In this document: one piece after another, positions 10,406-22,888 of the stretch | How positions within the stretch are numbered: the stretch's first letter is position 1 | How the letters are laid out: each line of letters starts with the position of its first letter | Assembly: GCF_019393635.1 (NCBI RefSeq) | Contig: NC_057861.1 | Location: 90,626,827 to 90,690,826 of the forward strand | Direction: 5' to 3' | DNA length: 64,000 nucleotides | DNA from: Dromiciops gliroides | Taxonomy: Eukaryota > Chordata > Mammalia > Microbiotheria > Microbiotheriidae | Made by a program: the position numbers and the translations under genes | Notes under the pieces: generated by a model | Told to the model about the DNA's origin: nothing | Seen by the model: only the letters and a program-made list of their open reading frames with translations | Database searches by the model: none

Positions 10406-11720
10406 ATTTGGAAAGTGCTTGGGAAGGAGCAAGGCATTGTTTAGAAGAGATGACAGCAGGTGTGGTGAGTTAAAGAGGGACAAAGCCAGCATCCAGATGG
10501 TTTGTATGCTTAGGCCAGGCTCTCAATGACTTTTTTATGAATTCCCAAGCTGTGCAAAAGCATCTGTAGAGTTTTCTAGTATCGAATATGCCCCCAACCT
10601 CCCTGGAGCCTTTAGTCAAAGTAGTTGCCAGTTTAACATGAGAACTGTCAGACTGAGTGAGATCAGTTGTTCTTCCAGTCCAGCACCCATTTGCTGGCTA
10701 TGGATCCCAAAGATATTTTGTTAAATCTTTATATTTATTTATTTTTAGTTAACTTCCAGGCTATTGTTGAATATTAAAATATAGTTTTTGTATCTGCCTG
10801 TCTCCAACAAACAGATCAGAGAAATAATATTTAATCTTTCCTATAAAATCAATAAACAGATAAGAGAAATTATATTTTATAATATCCCCTTACCAAAACC
10901 GGATCAGAGAACATATCCTTATCTGTCCTCCTATAAAAATAATAACCAGAGACAGACAGAAAAAAAACCAACCATAATATCAATTTAATATTTTGTCCCA
11001 AGAAGAAATATATAACACATGATTGATCATGTGGAGACTCCCCTCCTAAGAAGAGAGCTCCCCATTTCTGAGAGTATATATGTTTTTTTTTTGTTTTTTC
11101 CACTGATTACAGGGCATTGTCAGTTTCAATACTATGATACAGAAGCCAAGGCAGTTTAACAATTTCAATTATAGCAAGTATGGAGGAAATAGGGAAGCAT
11201 TATGATAAGATTACAGGATTCCAAAAAAGGGTTTGTCAAGGATGAAGACATTGAGATGTTACCATAAGATAGGGACTTACTATCCTGAGGGAAAATAATT
11301 CACTAAGTAGGGTCTTTTATCTCTAGGTATCTGGGTTCAGTTTGGAGTTCAGTTGAAGGGCATTTTGCTCCTATTAACCAAGGGTTTTATAAAAAATACT
11401 TTTGGATAATACGGCACCTTCATCAAATCCAGGTGATCCATGTATTCATATTAACACCACCATGCTAACAACTATTAGAGCATGAATAGTCCCAGGTTAA
11501 AGGAACTGGATAATTTAGCCCATAGGCAGGTATAGGAAGGACAAGATAACTGTCAACACATATAAAGATGTCCTAGGAAAAAGGAGTTTGTTTTTTTCTT
11601 TTCCTGAAAGAATTTAAGTAGGAGAGGCAGACAGATTTCATCTCAGTAAATGGGAAAAAGGGTTTTGTTTGTTTGTTTGTTTTTGTTTTACAATGGAAAT
11701 AACTACCATTAATGTGATAC
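10406..11720. other. Unassigned sequence with a degenerate 45-bp tandem repeat
   Basis: No gene seen. It contains the tandem array described separately at 10809-10950 and T-rich patches at 11090-11100 and 11660-11690. The rest looks like unique or very old sequence. Confidence 0.5.
10809..10950. repeat. Degenerate minisatellite, about three 45-bp units
   Basis: The words 'aacagatcagagaaataata', 'aacagataagagaaattata' and 'ccggatcagagaacatatcc' recur at roughly 45-base spacing (about 10809, 10854, 10899). 'cctataaaatcaata' and 'cctataaaaataata' close units one and three. Units differ by perhaps 20-25 percent, so this is an old local amplification. Confidence 0.65.
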
Positions 11721-11724
11721 TTTC

Positions 11725-12305
11725 AGATCTGAAAAATCACAGACCTGATCATGACCCTTTCCATTCAAAGAACTCCATTGGCTCTCTGTTGCCTCTGAGG
11801 AAAATACAAACTCCTCTGGTTAGTATTTAAAACCCTTCAGCATCAGGTTCCAAATAATCTTTCCAGCCCTGTGACTGCCTTTAATAACTCTTTGATTTGG
11901 TCTTTACCTTTATCACTAGGGGGATTACTCCCCTTTATGCACCTGATTACACAGCCAAACTAACCTTTTTGTTATTCCTTCTACACAATCTTTCATCTCC
12001 CACCTCTGTTCCTTTGTATGGATTGTCTTCCATTCCTGGAAAATGCACTTGCTTAAGCCTCTTACACCTTAACTCAATTGTTACATCTTACATGAGGTAT
12101 TTACTTTCCACTCCCCCACTGCCAGTGACTTCCCCTTTAATAACTGCCAAGAATTTGCTTACACTTATTTATAGTATCATATTTCCTGAAAGAATGTAAA
12201 CTCCTTGAATTCTGTCAGACATTTTTGCCTTTGTTTTTCTCAATCCTTTGTACAGTGTCCCATACACAGTAGGCCTTTAATAAATGCTTGTTGATAGACT
12301 GAAAG
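11725..12305 (+). mobile_element. L2 LINE 3' region
   Basis: A long sense L2 run in order: 'aactccattggctctctgtt', 'aatacaaactcctctgg', 'tatttaaaacccttcagcat', 'attactcccctttatgcacc', 'cttccattcctggaaaatgc', 'atgtaaactccttgaattct' and the end 'ttaataaatgcttgttgata'. It covers the C-terminal RT region through the 3' terminus. An open frame of 100 codons at 11897-12199 is a by-product. Confidence 0.85.
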
Positions 12306-12344
12306 AATATTGTCTTTATAACAACACTGTGTGTTTTTCAGTGT

Positions 12345-12480
12345 GTGTATTTTAAACACCATTCCATTGATGAGAAAAATGAGATTTTGAGGGGTTACAT
12401 GGTATGTTTATAGACACATAGGGAGGAAACATGAATGTGGATTTTAAACATCTCACAAATCCAAATCTACTTCACTATGC
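12345..12480 (-). mobile_element. Possible MIR trace
   Basis: 'cattccattgatgagaaaaa', 'tgagattttgaggggttaca' and 'tttatagacacatagggag' vaguely follow antisense MIR. Low certainty. Confidence 0.35.
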
Positions 12481-12734
12481 TTGAGTTTTCTTAAAGTGCC
12501 ACAGCAGAAAAGTCATGAATCACCTATCCATGGAGGCAATTACAAGGAAGCTGTAAGACTACTTGTGAGGAGGTTTTAGAGGGGATTCATGTTCTGATGT
12601 ATTGATTTTATGACTGCCTTTAACAGTCCTTTGATTTGGTCTGGAACTGTGATTTCACTTGTACAGGGAACTCCCTATACTAGTCACTAGGGGCAAAATC
12701 ACTCTACGAATTACTTCTATGACTTATGGAGGTG

Positions 12735-12850
12735 TGCTGAGGCATTCAGGGATAAAGTAACTTGCCTAGAGTCACACAGCTAGTATGTGTTAGAAGGTGC
12801 CCTTGAATGAATGTCTGTTTGCTCTGAGGCCACTATGCGTTACTTCCTCT
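12735..12850 (-). mobile_element. SINE/MIR fragment, antisense
   Basis: 'taacttgcctagagtcacac' and 'agctagtatgtgttagaagg' mark an antisense CORE. The head side is eroded. Confidence 0.55.
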
Positions 12851-13236
12851 CGGAAATCCATGATGAACAAACTAAAGAGATCTTGAACTTACCAAAGTAG
12901 TTCTTTTATCAACCAAGCATTTCTAACTATAAATAAGTAACTGGAAATTAGCTAAACTCTATGCACGTGAGCCACTGACTAAGTGCTTTGTGGAGCATAT
13001 ATTATTTATTATCTGAACAAACATGTCATACTCTAAACTTTCATGACTACTGGCTCATTTTCTTATAAAGTCTCTCCAGGTTTATAAGGAGTTTGGGCTA
13101 TGAATAATTCAAAGATGACTAATATTTCAGGAATTCAATCCCTCCCACTCCTAAATCTCAGCTTAAAATGAGGAATATCTTCTTTCACTTTTGGATTAAC
13201 TTCTCTTTTCTCAACCTTAAATCACACTTTAATTGG
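12851..13236. other. Unassigned non-coding sequence
   Basis: No repeat or gene that I recognise up to the LTR boundary. Confidence 0.5.
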
Positions 13237-13775
13237 TGTGGGGACCAATTTTTAATTGGGGAGTGCTAGCTAAGCAGCTCGCCGCAATATTGGGACTAGG
13301 AAGGAGACCCGCAGCCTCCCTCAAAACAGAACAAGATTTATTTTAACAAGAACGAACTTTAAAAAAAACACAAACAGGTTCAGTAGGATCAAGGGAAAGG
13401 AAATAAAATGGGGAAAGGGAAATTATAATACCTGAAAAAATACTACCGCCCAGGAATCAGCTGAGAATACGCAGCAGAATGCCTGTTGCTTTCCAGCTTC
13501 CACCTAAAATGACCAATTCTCCTCCCCCCAAACCTAGAAACACCCCACACAGCCTCAGCCAATGGGATGGCCGCTCTGGCAGTCACATGACTGCCCTCAC
13601 TAGGCTTCCAATCATTATAATTTTGCCAGGCCCATGTAGGTATCAGTGAGTGGTGATGATGTGAGGTGCCAGAGCCCTAGCAAGGACTACAACCAGTGGG
13701 TGGAGCACCGCGCGGTTTGCGGAGCCCCAGGCCAGTGTGCGCTGAGGCATAAAAACCTCAAATTAATTCTTTACA
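13237..13775 (-). mobile_element. Solo LTR of an endogenous retrovirus
   Basis: A 539-base unit on the minus strand that starts TGTAAAGAATT and ends CCCCACA, so it has TG...CA ends. It is bracketed by a 4-base direct repeat TTGG at 13233-13236 and 13776-13779, the duplication size typical of class I (gammaretrovirus-like) ERVs. An AATAAA polyadenylation signal lies in the 3' half (minus strand, near 13340). GC content is higher than in the surroundings. No internal region is present, which fits LTR-LTR recombination. Moderate age: edges and duplication are still intact. Confidence 0.8.
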
Positions 13776-14685
13776 TTGGATTGTACCATAATCATTGTAA
13801 GTGGCAATATATTTTAATAGCAATTTTAAATAGCATAGGACCTGAATCAAACATTTAAGGAAAAAGACTTCCACTTAAAGGCCATGTTGGCTACAGGGAA
13901 GTTAAATTTCTCCATCCCTGTTTCCAACCCCACTGATCAGTCAGAGGAGACTCAAATATTTAAGTGTTCAGACAGGTAAAGGGAAGCCCTATCACCCAGT
14001 GAAATATTTTTAAGGAATTAGAATACAGGTGCTAGAGATTGAATTCTGGTTGGTAGACTCAGTAACCCCAATCTATGGGCCCATGTGATTATATCTCTCT
14101 CCACTTTGTTGCACATTACCACTCCATCAGTTCTCTCAACCTTCTTTTGCTTTCTGTTTTTTGTCATAGGGGACAACACTCAGACTAATCAAAGAACCAT
14201 GAGGGACCATCATAGTTTATAGTATTCTTAATCATTCATCTTTCCAAATAACTTCTTTGATCTTTGGATTACTTATTTTTAGTTCCTTCCTAGTCAAAAT
14301 GCCCCAGAAACATGGGGGATTCTAGGTAAAATTCATATATGCCAGTGCATATCCACTTTGTCCCACTGTCTCTATGACAGTATAAGGAGAGGACAACTAC
14401 ATTTACAATAGACTATAAAGACATGATTGTGGGATAGAAAATATAGCCCCAGGGGAAAAAACACACTGAACTGTGGAATTTAATAACTATCTTATTTTAA
14501 AAGAATTGTCATGACTTTTTATGATTAACCAGTATTTCTTGGGTTAATTATAGCAGAGTAAAAGAATAAAGAAAAATTTGAGTAGAGTCATCTCTGAAAT
14601 TCCACAGTGAGTGGTTCTGACTGGTCTCTACCCAGAGTGGGACTATTCCTTTATAAGTGATTTCAGCAGCAGCAGCACAGAAAAA
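13776..14685. other. Unassigned non-coding sequence
   Basis: No gene or repeat family recognised. Confidence 0.5.
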
Positions 14686-14695
14686 AGGAGAGAGG

Positions 14696-14767
<72 letters not shown>

Positions 14768-14890
14768 GGGAGAGAGCGATCAAGAGAAGACAGAGCCAGA
14801 GCCACAGAGAGAAACATAAACAGAGACAGAGAGACAGAGATAGAGAAACAGAAATAGTTAGGGACATACAGAAAGACACTGAGAAAGCCA
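14686..14890. repeat. (GA)n microsatellite with GA-rich flank
   Basis: An almost pure GA dinucleotide tract at about 14697-14762, followed by a degenerate purine-rich tail (cagagac, gagaaac words) to about 14890. It creates false Arg-Glu and Ser-Leu frames. Confidence 0.95.
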
Positions 14891-14999
14891 TTGATAGGTG
14901 TGAATTTGTTTTTTGTTGTTGTTAAAGGAACAATAAGTTCAATAGGAGTTGAAAGTGTGACATCACATCCCCTATAGTCAATGAGATAAAGTTCTTCAG

Positions 15000-15665
15000 T
15001 TACTCAGTTAGGTCCAACTATTCATGACCCAAAGAACCATAGTATATCAGGCTTCTCTATCCTCCATTATCTTTTGCAGTCTGTCCAAGTTCATGTTTGT
15101 TGTTTCCATAATACTATCTATCCATCTCATCCTTTGGCATCCCCTTCTCCTTTTTCCTTCAATCTTTCCCAACATCAGGATCTTTTCCAATGAGTTCTGT
15201 CTTCTCATTATACGGCCAAAGTATTTGAGCTTTAGCTTCTGGATTTGACCTTTCAGTGAATAGCCTGAATTAATTTCTTTAAGTATTGACTGATTTGACC
15301 TCCTTGTTGTCCAAGGGATTCTAAAAAGTCTCCAAAACCACAATTCAAAAGTGTCAATTTTGTGGCTCTCAGTTTACCTTATAGTCCAACTATCACAAAC
15401 ATACATTGCTACTGGAAAGATACCATACCTTTGACTAAGCAGACCATTGTTGTTAACATAATGTCTCTGCTTTTTAGTATATTTTCCAGATTTGTAATAG
15501 CTTTCTTTCCAAGGAGCAAGCCTCTTTTAATTTTATGGCATCAGGAACTATCTGCAGTGATTTTTGAGCCCAAGAATATTAAATCTCACACTGCTTCCAT
15601 TTCTTCTCCCTCTGTTTGCCTGGAAGTAATGGAACCACTTGCTAAGATGTTTAGTTTACTTGTTT
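15000..15665 (-). mobile_element. RTE (BovB-like) LINE, 3' part of ORF2
   Basis: The minus strand encodes a recognisable RTE C-terminal stretch at 15047-15343: 'RIPWTTRRSNQSILKEIN', 'KLKYFGRIMRRQNSLEK', 'LGKIEGKRRRGCQRMRW' and 'NMNLDRLQKIMEDREA'. These words are characteristic of the RTE-clade reverse transcriptase tail. Farther up (15400-15660) the antisense of the RT palm-thumb region continues ('gatttttgagcccaagaata'). The 98-residue piece is open, but the element is 5' truncated and broken elsewhere. Confidence 0.9.
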
Positions 15666-16134
15666 AGTTGAGTTGTTTAGTTTAGTTTTGTATTGTTTTG
15701 TTTAATATTAAGCTTTAATGGAATGTCAGAAGATGAGATGGATAGGTAGTATTAACCTATAAATTAAGGAAACAATCAATATAGGAGAAAATAAGGTCTT
15801 TAGTTGGGTAGAGGAACCATACATAGCTCCTGGTATCATGGTATCACAAAGCAAGAAACTAGGAATACCCAAAGATGGGAACCAAGGCCAGGGTTTTTAT
15901 GGGGTAACAGAACAAAAGGGAACCAAAAGACTGCTCTGGGAGTCAGGTACTAAAACTACTAACTACTTAATGTAAATGAACCTTTAACAAAAGAAACCAT
16001 AGAACTGCTCCTGAATTAAGTATGGATGCTTCTTAACTCTAAATTGAAACTATTTAATGTAAGGTGAGGAATCTTTGGGAGAGGATGGTTTGTTTGGGGG
16101 AGATCCATATTTCAATGGAGAGTCTAAAATTGAC
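15666..16134. other. Unassigned sequence between two RTE pieces
   Basis: A degenerate (GTTTA) patch at 15660-15705, then about 400 bases without a named repeat. It lies between RTE fragments of opposite orientation. Confidence 0.45.
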
Positions 16135-16345
16135 AAAGATTGGTTAGCCCCAGGCAATTCACTGGCTTGGGAATGGAGAATAGGTGGGGATCAGTCCTCA
16201 GTAAATTTATAGTTATCAGTAGTATCATGGAAGTAATGAACATGAGCTTGGACAGACTCTGGGAGATAATCACAGATGAAAAGGCTTGGCACACTATGGT
16301 ACATGGAATCATGAAAAGTCACCCATAACTGAAAAAAATGAATAA
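16135..16345 (+). mobile_element. RTE LINE 3' terminus
   Basis: The sense frame ends 'MSLDRLWEIITDEKAWHTMV' followed by 'HGIMKSHP', which is the RTE C-terminus (consensus-like '...AWRAAVHGVAKSRT'). After it comes 'aatcatgaaaagtcaccca' and an A/AAC-rich end. This supplies the in-window reference for the tail of the RTE-tailed SINEs. Confidence 0.8.
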
Positions 16346-16423
16346 CACCACCAACAATTCCAGAAAAATAGTTGGGGGTAGCTCCCTCTACCAAGGCAGA
16401 TGAGAAATGTGTAGCTTTACCAA

Positions 16424-16586
16424 TTTTTTTTATTATTATTATTTTTTTTAGTGAGGCAATTGGGGTTAAGTGACTTGCCCAGGGTCACACAGCTAGTGAG
16501 TGTTAAGTGTCTGAGGCCAGATTTGAACTCAGGTACTCCTGACTCCAGGGCTGGTACTCTATCCACTGTGCCACCTAGCTGCCCCC
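16424..16586 (-). mobile_element. tRNA-derived marsupial SINE with target duplication
   Basis: An antisense SINE with a long T/ATT-rich tail. Direct repeat AGCTTTACCAA at 16413-16423 and 16587-16597. The internal sequence is close to the best copy at 48525, so it is fairly young. Confidence 0.92.
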
Positions 16587-16597
16587 AGCTTTACCAA

Positions 16598-18165
16598 ATT
16601 TCATGGGACTCTGACAGATTATGTGACTGCCCACCATCAAATAACCAGTATGTATCAGAGGTACGACTTCTCTAGATGGGTCAGTCTCCAAGGCCAGCCT
16701 TCAAGTCACTGTATTGTAAAGGCATTGGCCTCTCACAGAGAAAAATGGAATTTGCCTTGCCTTGCCTAACCCAAGAGGATAAATCTAGGAGCCCTGAATA
16801 GAAGTGGCATAGGGGTTAAATGGAAAAAAAAAAAAGAAAAGAAATGAAAAGAAAAAAAGAACAAACACAAGTAAAGAAACAACAAACAAAAATGTTCCTA
16901 ACAAGCAGAGTTGGACCAAATTACAGTGGGCTTCTATAGAAGGCATTAGGTTCAATGAAACTGAAGGGTTAAATGAAGCTTATCAGATTTCAGTCAAGGC
17001 TCAGTCAGACATCTGTGACCCACTTGAAAATTGTTAGTATGAGTTGAAATCATCAGGAACCAGCTAGGAGGAAGATTGGTTTGGTGACCCAAAGCATCAG
17101 AGCTATGGGGGAAAAAAGTAAACAAAAAAGGAAATCAAATTGAGTGAACCTGAGCCTAATAAAAAGTAGAGAGGACTAAGCGGATTAGGGCAGATGAAAA
17201 GGAAGAAAACTGTTACCAATAAGCCTGTACAATTAAATGAAAGAATGAATGAATAAAACAAAGAAAAAATAAACAAAAAACTCACAATAGAACTTAAAAA
17301 ACCCTTGAAGGGATTTTATATGTGAGGTCACTGCAGAGACAAGTTGTCAAATGATAAGTTGTGCTAGTTCAAGGCCACTATTCAACAGGGTACTCTAATG
17401 AGGTATCCATACCCGACTAGTATCCCCCAAAGAGGCAAAGCTTTAAGCCTATGAAACATGTTCTCAATGTGAATTGTATTTGGTTTATTTGACATTCCAG
17501 AGGTTTATTTTTGATATATTTTAGATTTAGGTTCAAGAGTTGCATATAATCATGTAAACTCTCTGAATGGTCATAAAGAAGGGTGACAGCTAGTTGGAGA
17601 AGAACAGGCTTGATTTGTGCTAACTTCACTAAGTAGTTCAGTTTCTATTATAAATAATAAACTCCCCAAACATAATGAAGTAGTAACTGACAATAGAAAA
17701 TCAATAATGCATGAAAACATTCTTATGATTTACAGGCATCTAAGCCATTCCCATATTTTGGATTTCAATATTGGGCTGAAAGAGATGTCTAAGGATCAAG
17801 GAGTGATTGTGCCTAAGATAATGATAGGGAGGGTAAGGGCATTAGCTATAATTATATTCATGGCTTCATAATTACTATGATTATTCCAGTCACATGAAAG
17901 GGGGAATTAATAGAGACAGATGTACTAAATAATAGCATGGCTTTGGAATTATATCAATATTATATTTTAATCTTTTCAACTTTATGTATAGACAAACTTT
18001 GGATCAACAGCATCTACCAAGGATTTACATAGAGTAGACACTTATTAAATCATTTTGCTGAAATGAATCACAGGTATCCTAATTTTTCTTCTCCATTATA
18101 TTATTATATATAAGTATAGAGATAGGAACACAATTTCAGTGGTATAGGGAAATTCAAGATGAGGA
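16598..18165. other. Unassigned non-coding sequence
   Basis: About 1.5 kb with no gene and no repeat that I can name. A-rich patches lie at 16825-16890 and 17255-17285. The reading frame at 17617-17871 has no domain resemblance. Confidence 0.5.
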
Positions 18166-18169
18166 AACT

Positions 18170-18335
18170 CCATCTACTAATATAGGTCAGCCCCTCTCAT
18201 AGAATTTGTAATCTTGGAAAGATTGAGAAAACACAGAGAAATTAAATGGTTACACAGTCAGTAACTTGTCCATTGAAAATTCAAGTAAAATCTCCCTAGC
18301 TTTGAAACCATATTTCTATCCACTATACTGTCCTG
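18170..18335 (-). mobile_element. MIR remnant, antisense
   Basis: 'ggttacacagtcagtaactt', 'ttcaagtaaaatctcc' and 'tttctatccactatactgtc' are decayed antisense MIR landmarks. Confidence 0.5.
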
Positions 18336-18474
18336 TTTTTACAATTAATTATAATAATGATAAATAATTAGTTGATCTAGGGGACATTTTCCAGGGATAT
18401 TCTGATTTATAATTATAGTTTATTGTCATATGTATTCTCTAATTTGTTCCATTGCATGGAGGGATGAGAAGGGA

Positions 18475-18605
18475 GTATTATTCCCATTCCAGGTGAAGAA
18501 ATTGAGTTCTCCAAAAGTGACGTAATAGCCAAGTTACCCAAGTATCCGAGTAGTTGATCTGAGAACTAGGCCTAGAATTAGAAATTCATTGTTCCTTCCA
18601 TGACA
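18475..18605 (-). mobile_element. MIR remnant, antisense
   Basis: 'tattcccattccaggtgaag', 'aaattgagttctcc', 'agccaagttacccaagtatc' and 'gttccttccatgacacc' in antisense MIR order. Confidence 0.5.
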
Positions 18606-19649
18606 CCAACATTTATAGGATGGACATTCTCATTGGGAGAATGATTAAATTAGAATGTTGATAGAAAGTTTGGGGAATGGAAATAATGGAAAAAAATACT
18701 AAGTTCATTAATGCAAATTAGATGATTTGAGGGAAAGGCAGTCTATAAAAATAATAATAACAAAATAAATATTTCCCTAAGAAAAACAAGTATATAAATC
18801 CCATAGGATGAGAGATCAGAAGGAGAAAACAAATTAAATCAACATATACCAAAAATATTGAGGCAAAACCTTATTAGAGAGCTTTTTTAAGTTTCCTTCC
18901 CAAATAGGATCGATGAGCAAAAGCTCACAATAGTAATGAGTGCAAGCAAGCAATAAGACCCCCAATTTTAGAGGTCAGGGCTCTATTATTGCTGGGAGGA
19001 CGCTGAGAGAATGGAAAATATAATAGCTTCAATTTACTTATCCTAACACTATACTTTATCGAGCCTCATCTTTTTCCTTTCAACCAAATGAGTTTCTCCA
19101 ATAAAAAAGGTGCTAACAAGTTCACACAAGCATGAAGTTAGACATGCAGCCTTTTCCATTTTCTTAAAATGGCCCTCTTAGTCTGGATGAAATCATTGTT
19201 GATGCATTTGGAAGCAAATGAAGTAACCTGTAGGCCGTGATCCATGAGGCCATGAGCATGAAGGTCATTGAAAGGATGGACTGGGTTGCCTTTTAATAGG
19301 TTTCAACTCAGCCTCCTTTGGAAGCAAGTCAATTAATAACTCTGAATGTGAGGAACCAATGTTTTGTAGGCCTGGAGAGACACAAAATCTGCATCAATTC
19401 ATAGTATTCATTTGCTGTTTATATTTTCATTTCCTCATATTCTCAGATGCTAGGGATATGCTCACTACAAATCCAACCCAATCATAAGAGTAATTCTTAT
19501 TCCTCCAGTTGTCAGTTTGTTATGATTCTGGCTCAGTTCCATCTGTGTATTGGCAGCACAAAACAACATTGTCTCCCATTTCTACAATGGTTTGTAGTTT
19601 ACAAATTGCTCTCTTCATTAACAACCCTGTGATGTAGGCAGTAAAAATG
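18606..19649. other. Repeat-free sequence, part possibly conserved
   Basis: No gene or recognised repeat. The stretch 19130-19400 has balanced composition with words such as 'ttaataggtttcaactcagc', 'agtcaattaataactctg' and 'gaaatcattgttgatgcatt', which resemble conserved non-coding elements. This is an impression only. Confidence 0.35.
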
Positions 19650-19862
19650 ATAGAATTGATATAATACTTAAGAGTTTGCAAAACACCTTATCTTCACAAC
19701 AACCCTCTGGGTGTAGTTAGCATTGAGTGCTATTACACTCATTTTATGGAGCCTGAAGCTTAGAGAGTGTAAATAACCATGGCGTATTAACAGTTAGCGT
19801 TTGGACCCGGGACGTTCCGAAACTAAAAGTCCAGTGCTCATTCTGAAAACAATGCTATTTTA
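19650..19862 (-). mobile_element. MIR-type SINE, antisense
   Basis: 'agagtttgcaaaacacctta', 'cttcacaacaaccctctggg', 'ttacactcattttatgg' and 'cccgggacgttccgaaact', with tail-to-head order as in MIR. Confidence 0.65.
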
Positions 19863-20194
19863 TCAAACACTCTCAATCCTGGGGAAATGATAATGAAAAA
19901 TACTTCCTTCCTTTCAGTAGAGATGTAAGGGACTGTGAATTTGTAATTTAGTATATTCTGGGAGATGTGGTCTCCTTGCAGTTTGGCCATAATTGTTTTC
20001 TTTGTTACAGGGAAAAATTCATTTTGGGGGAGTTAGGGCCAGTGGGTGGGGTTGAAGAGAAATGACTGTGGGAAAAGATCAAAACATAGCAATAAAACTT
20101 TTAAAAATAAATATTTTTGAAAAGATAAAACTATATAAATATCATATATCTCAGAAGGAAATGCATAGGATATTTTTTCTGATCATTTCTGAGA
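19863..20194. other. Unassigned non-coding sequence
   Basis: No recognised gene or repeat. Confidence 0.5.
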
Positions 20195-20345
20195 AAGTCC
20201 AAAGTCACTCAAAGCATCCAGGGCCATCACCAGTCATCTTGACCTTTGTCTTGCAACTGAACTTCTATGACTTTGGAGAACAGAGTGAGGCTGAGGAATT
20301 TTAGCAGCTCCGCCTCACTTAAATCCAGTTCATTCACAAATCAAG
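20195..20345 (+). mobile_element. Old retroposon family (unnamed), first copy
   Basis: 'gcatccagggccatcaccag', 'gaacttctatgactttggag', 'cagagtgaggctgaggaatt', 'cctcacttaaatccagttc' and 'caagacatcaccc'. The same words recur at 53235-53400, so this is an interspersed family. The second copy ends with an AAC-type tail, suggesting an RTE-like or other non-LTR retroposon. I cannot name it. Confidence 0.6.
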
Positions 20346-20890
20346 ACATCACCCTTTGAATATCATTATCTGCCCCCCCCAAATGTTTAACAATGGGCTG
20401 TCCAGAAATGGACAAAAAAGGATGTATTACACACTTTTAAGTTTAATCTGCATCATCAACATTTTACCCATCACTTTCTTAGTTTTACAAAATCAGCAAC
20501 AACAATAATCAATCCAGTTTTAATTTCTATACTCTGCTTATTACAGGAATGTAAAGGTTCGCACTGAAAATTTAACACTAATGTCTTTCAGCCAGAAGAG
20601 CTGATTTCAGCACTCTCCTGGCCTTACCTCCCTTCCCTGGAAGTCTCAGTTTCCAACACTTCTCTTAGCCTGGTTTCCATTTTGCTGTAGCTATATTTGT
20701 GACTTTGTTACTGCATGCTTTACTATGGGAACAAATAGACTTGCAGGCATAAGGAACCCCATTCAGGCAACTTTGCATCCCACTCTGCAGATTCACGTAA
20801 AACACAGGGACTTCAATATTACTCTAAAAGGGCCTGTCACCTCTTGTACATCCAAGGGATAGGATACTTCTAGAGGTTTATGACCTAGTC
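20346..20890. other. Unassigned non-coding sequence
   Basis: No gene or recognised repeat. A short C run lies at 20372-20379. Confidence 0.5.
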
Positions 20891-21048
20891 TTTTTGTTTG
20901 TTTGTTTGTTTTGGGAGGCAATTGGGGTTAAGTGACTTGCCCAGGGTCACACAGCCAGTAAGTGTCAAGTGTCTGAGGCTGGACTTGAACTCAGGTCTTC
21001 CTGACTCCAGGGCCAGTGCTCTATCCACTGTGCCACCTAGCTGCCTCC
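20891..21048 (-). mobile_element. tRNA-derived marsupial SINE
   Basis: An antisense copy with a (TTTG)n-type tail, then 'gaggcaattggggttaagtg', 'gggtcacacagccagtaag' and 'ccacctagctgcctcc'. I could not see a convincing target duplication. Confidence 0.9.
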
Positions 21049-21065
21049 TTGATCCAAGTTTCCTA

Positions 21066-21104
<39 letters not shown>

Positions 21105-21112
21105 TTTGTATC
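21066..21112. repeat. (TG)n microsatellite
   Basis: About 17 uninterrupted TG units, then TTTGTTTG. Confidence 0.95.
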
Positions 21113-21245
21113 AGGGACCCATTTGTCAGTCTGGTGAAGCCTATGGACCTTTTGTCAGAAAAAATGATTTTGAATGAATAACATAAAAGAGATAGGATGA
21201 CACAGGAAACTAATTATATTAAATGCAATTATTTAAAAGGAAATG
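21113..21245. mobile_element. hAT-like non-autonomous DNA transposon fragment
   Basis: 'tttgtcagtctggtgaagcc', 'tatggaccttttgtcagaaa', a run with 'ataacataaaa', then 'aaactaattatattaaatgc'. This is the same family as 40640-40860. It looks like one half of a MITE with 'ggaccc...' ends. Confidence 0.55.
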
Positions 21246-21379
21246 TTCATGTACCTCATATAAAAAATGAACTGATTTAGAGAATTAATAAGGGAATTAG
21301 AAATGTTTAATTTGAGGAAAAGGACACAAAATTTGCATGTGATTGTTCTCTTGATGACATTCTATCAAAAACATACCTT

Positions 21380-21562
21380 AAGGGTTCTTGATCCTTAATG
21401 TCATTGGAGCAGGACAGTGGTAAGGATGATACTGACACCAACAGAATTGAAGAAGTTGGAAGAAAGGCTAATTTTGAGTTAACAGTAATGAGTTCAGTTT
21501 TGGATACACCAAGTTTGCAATGCTGATAGAACTTAAATCCCTCTTCCACAAGAAAACCCCTT
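21380..21562 (-). mobile_element. L2 LINE fragment, RT C-terminal region
   Basis: The minus strand reads 'KLGVSKTELITVNSKLAFLP', comparable with the L2 phrase 'LNVSKTELLIFPPK...'. The plus strand shows 'gtaatgagttcagttttgga', which is typical of antisense L2. A short remnant. Confidence 0.7.
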
Positions 21563-22830
<1,268 letters not shown>

Positions 22831-22888
22831 TCTATCAGGGAAGGGCAGCATTTTTTTCTGCAACTGATAGACAGAGAAAGTTAGCTAG

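Noticed and set aside
11897-12199. A 100-codon plus-strand frame
   Set aside because: The nucleotide sequence is an L2 3' region in a non-coding frame.
15047-15343. A 98-codon frame as a possible small host protein
   Set aside because: The sequence is the C-terminal end of an RTE-clade reverse transcriptase, which gene predictors sometimes label as a host-like protein.
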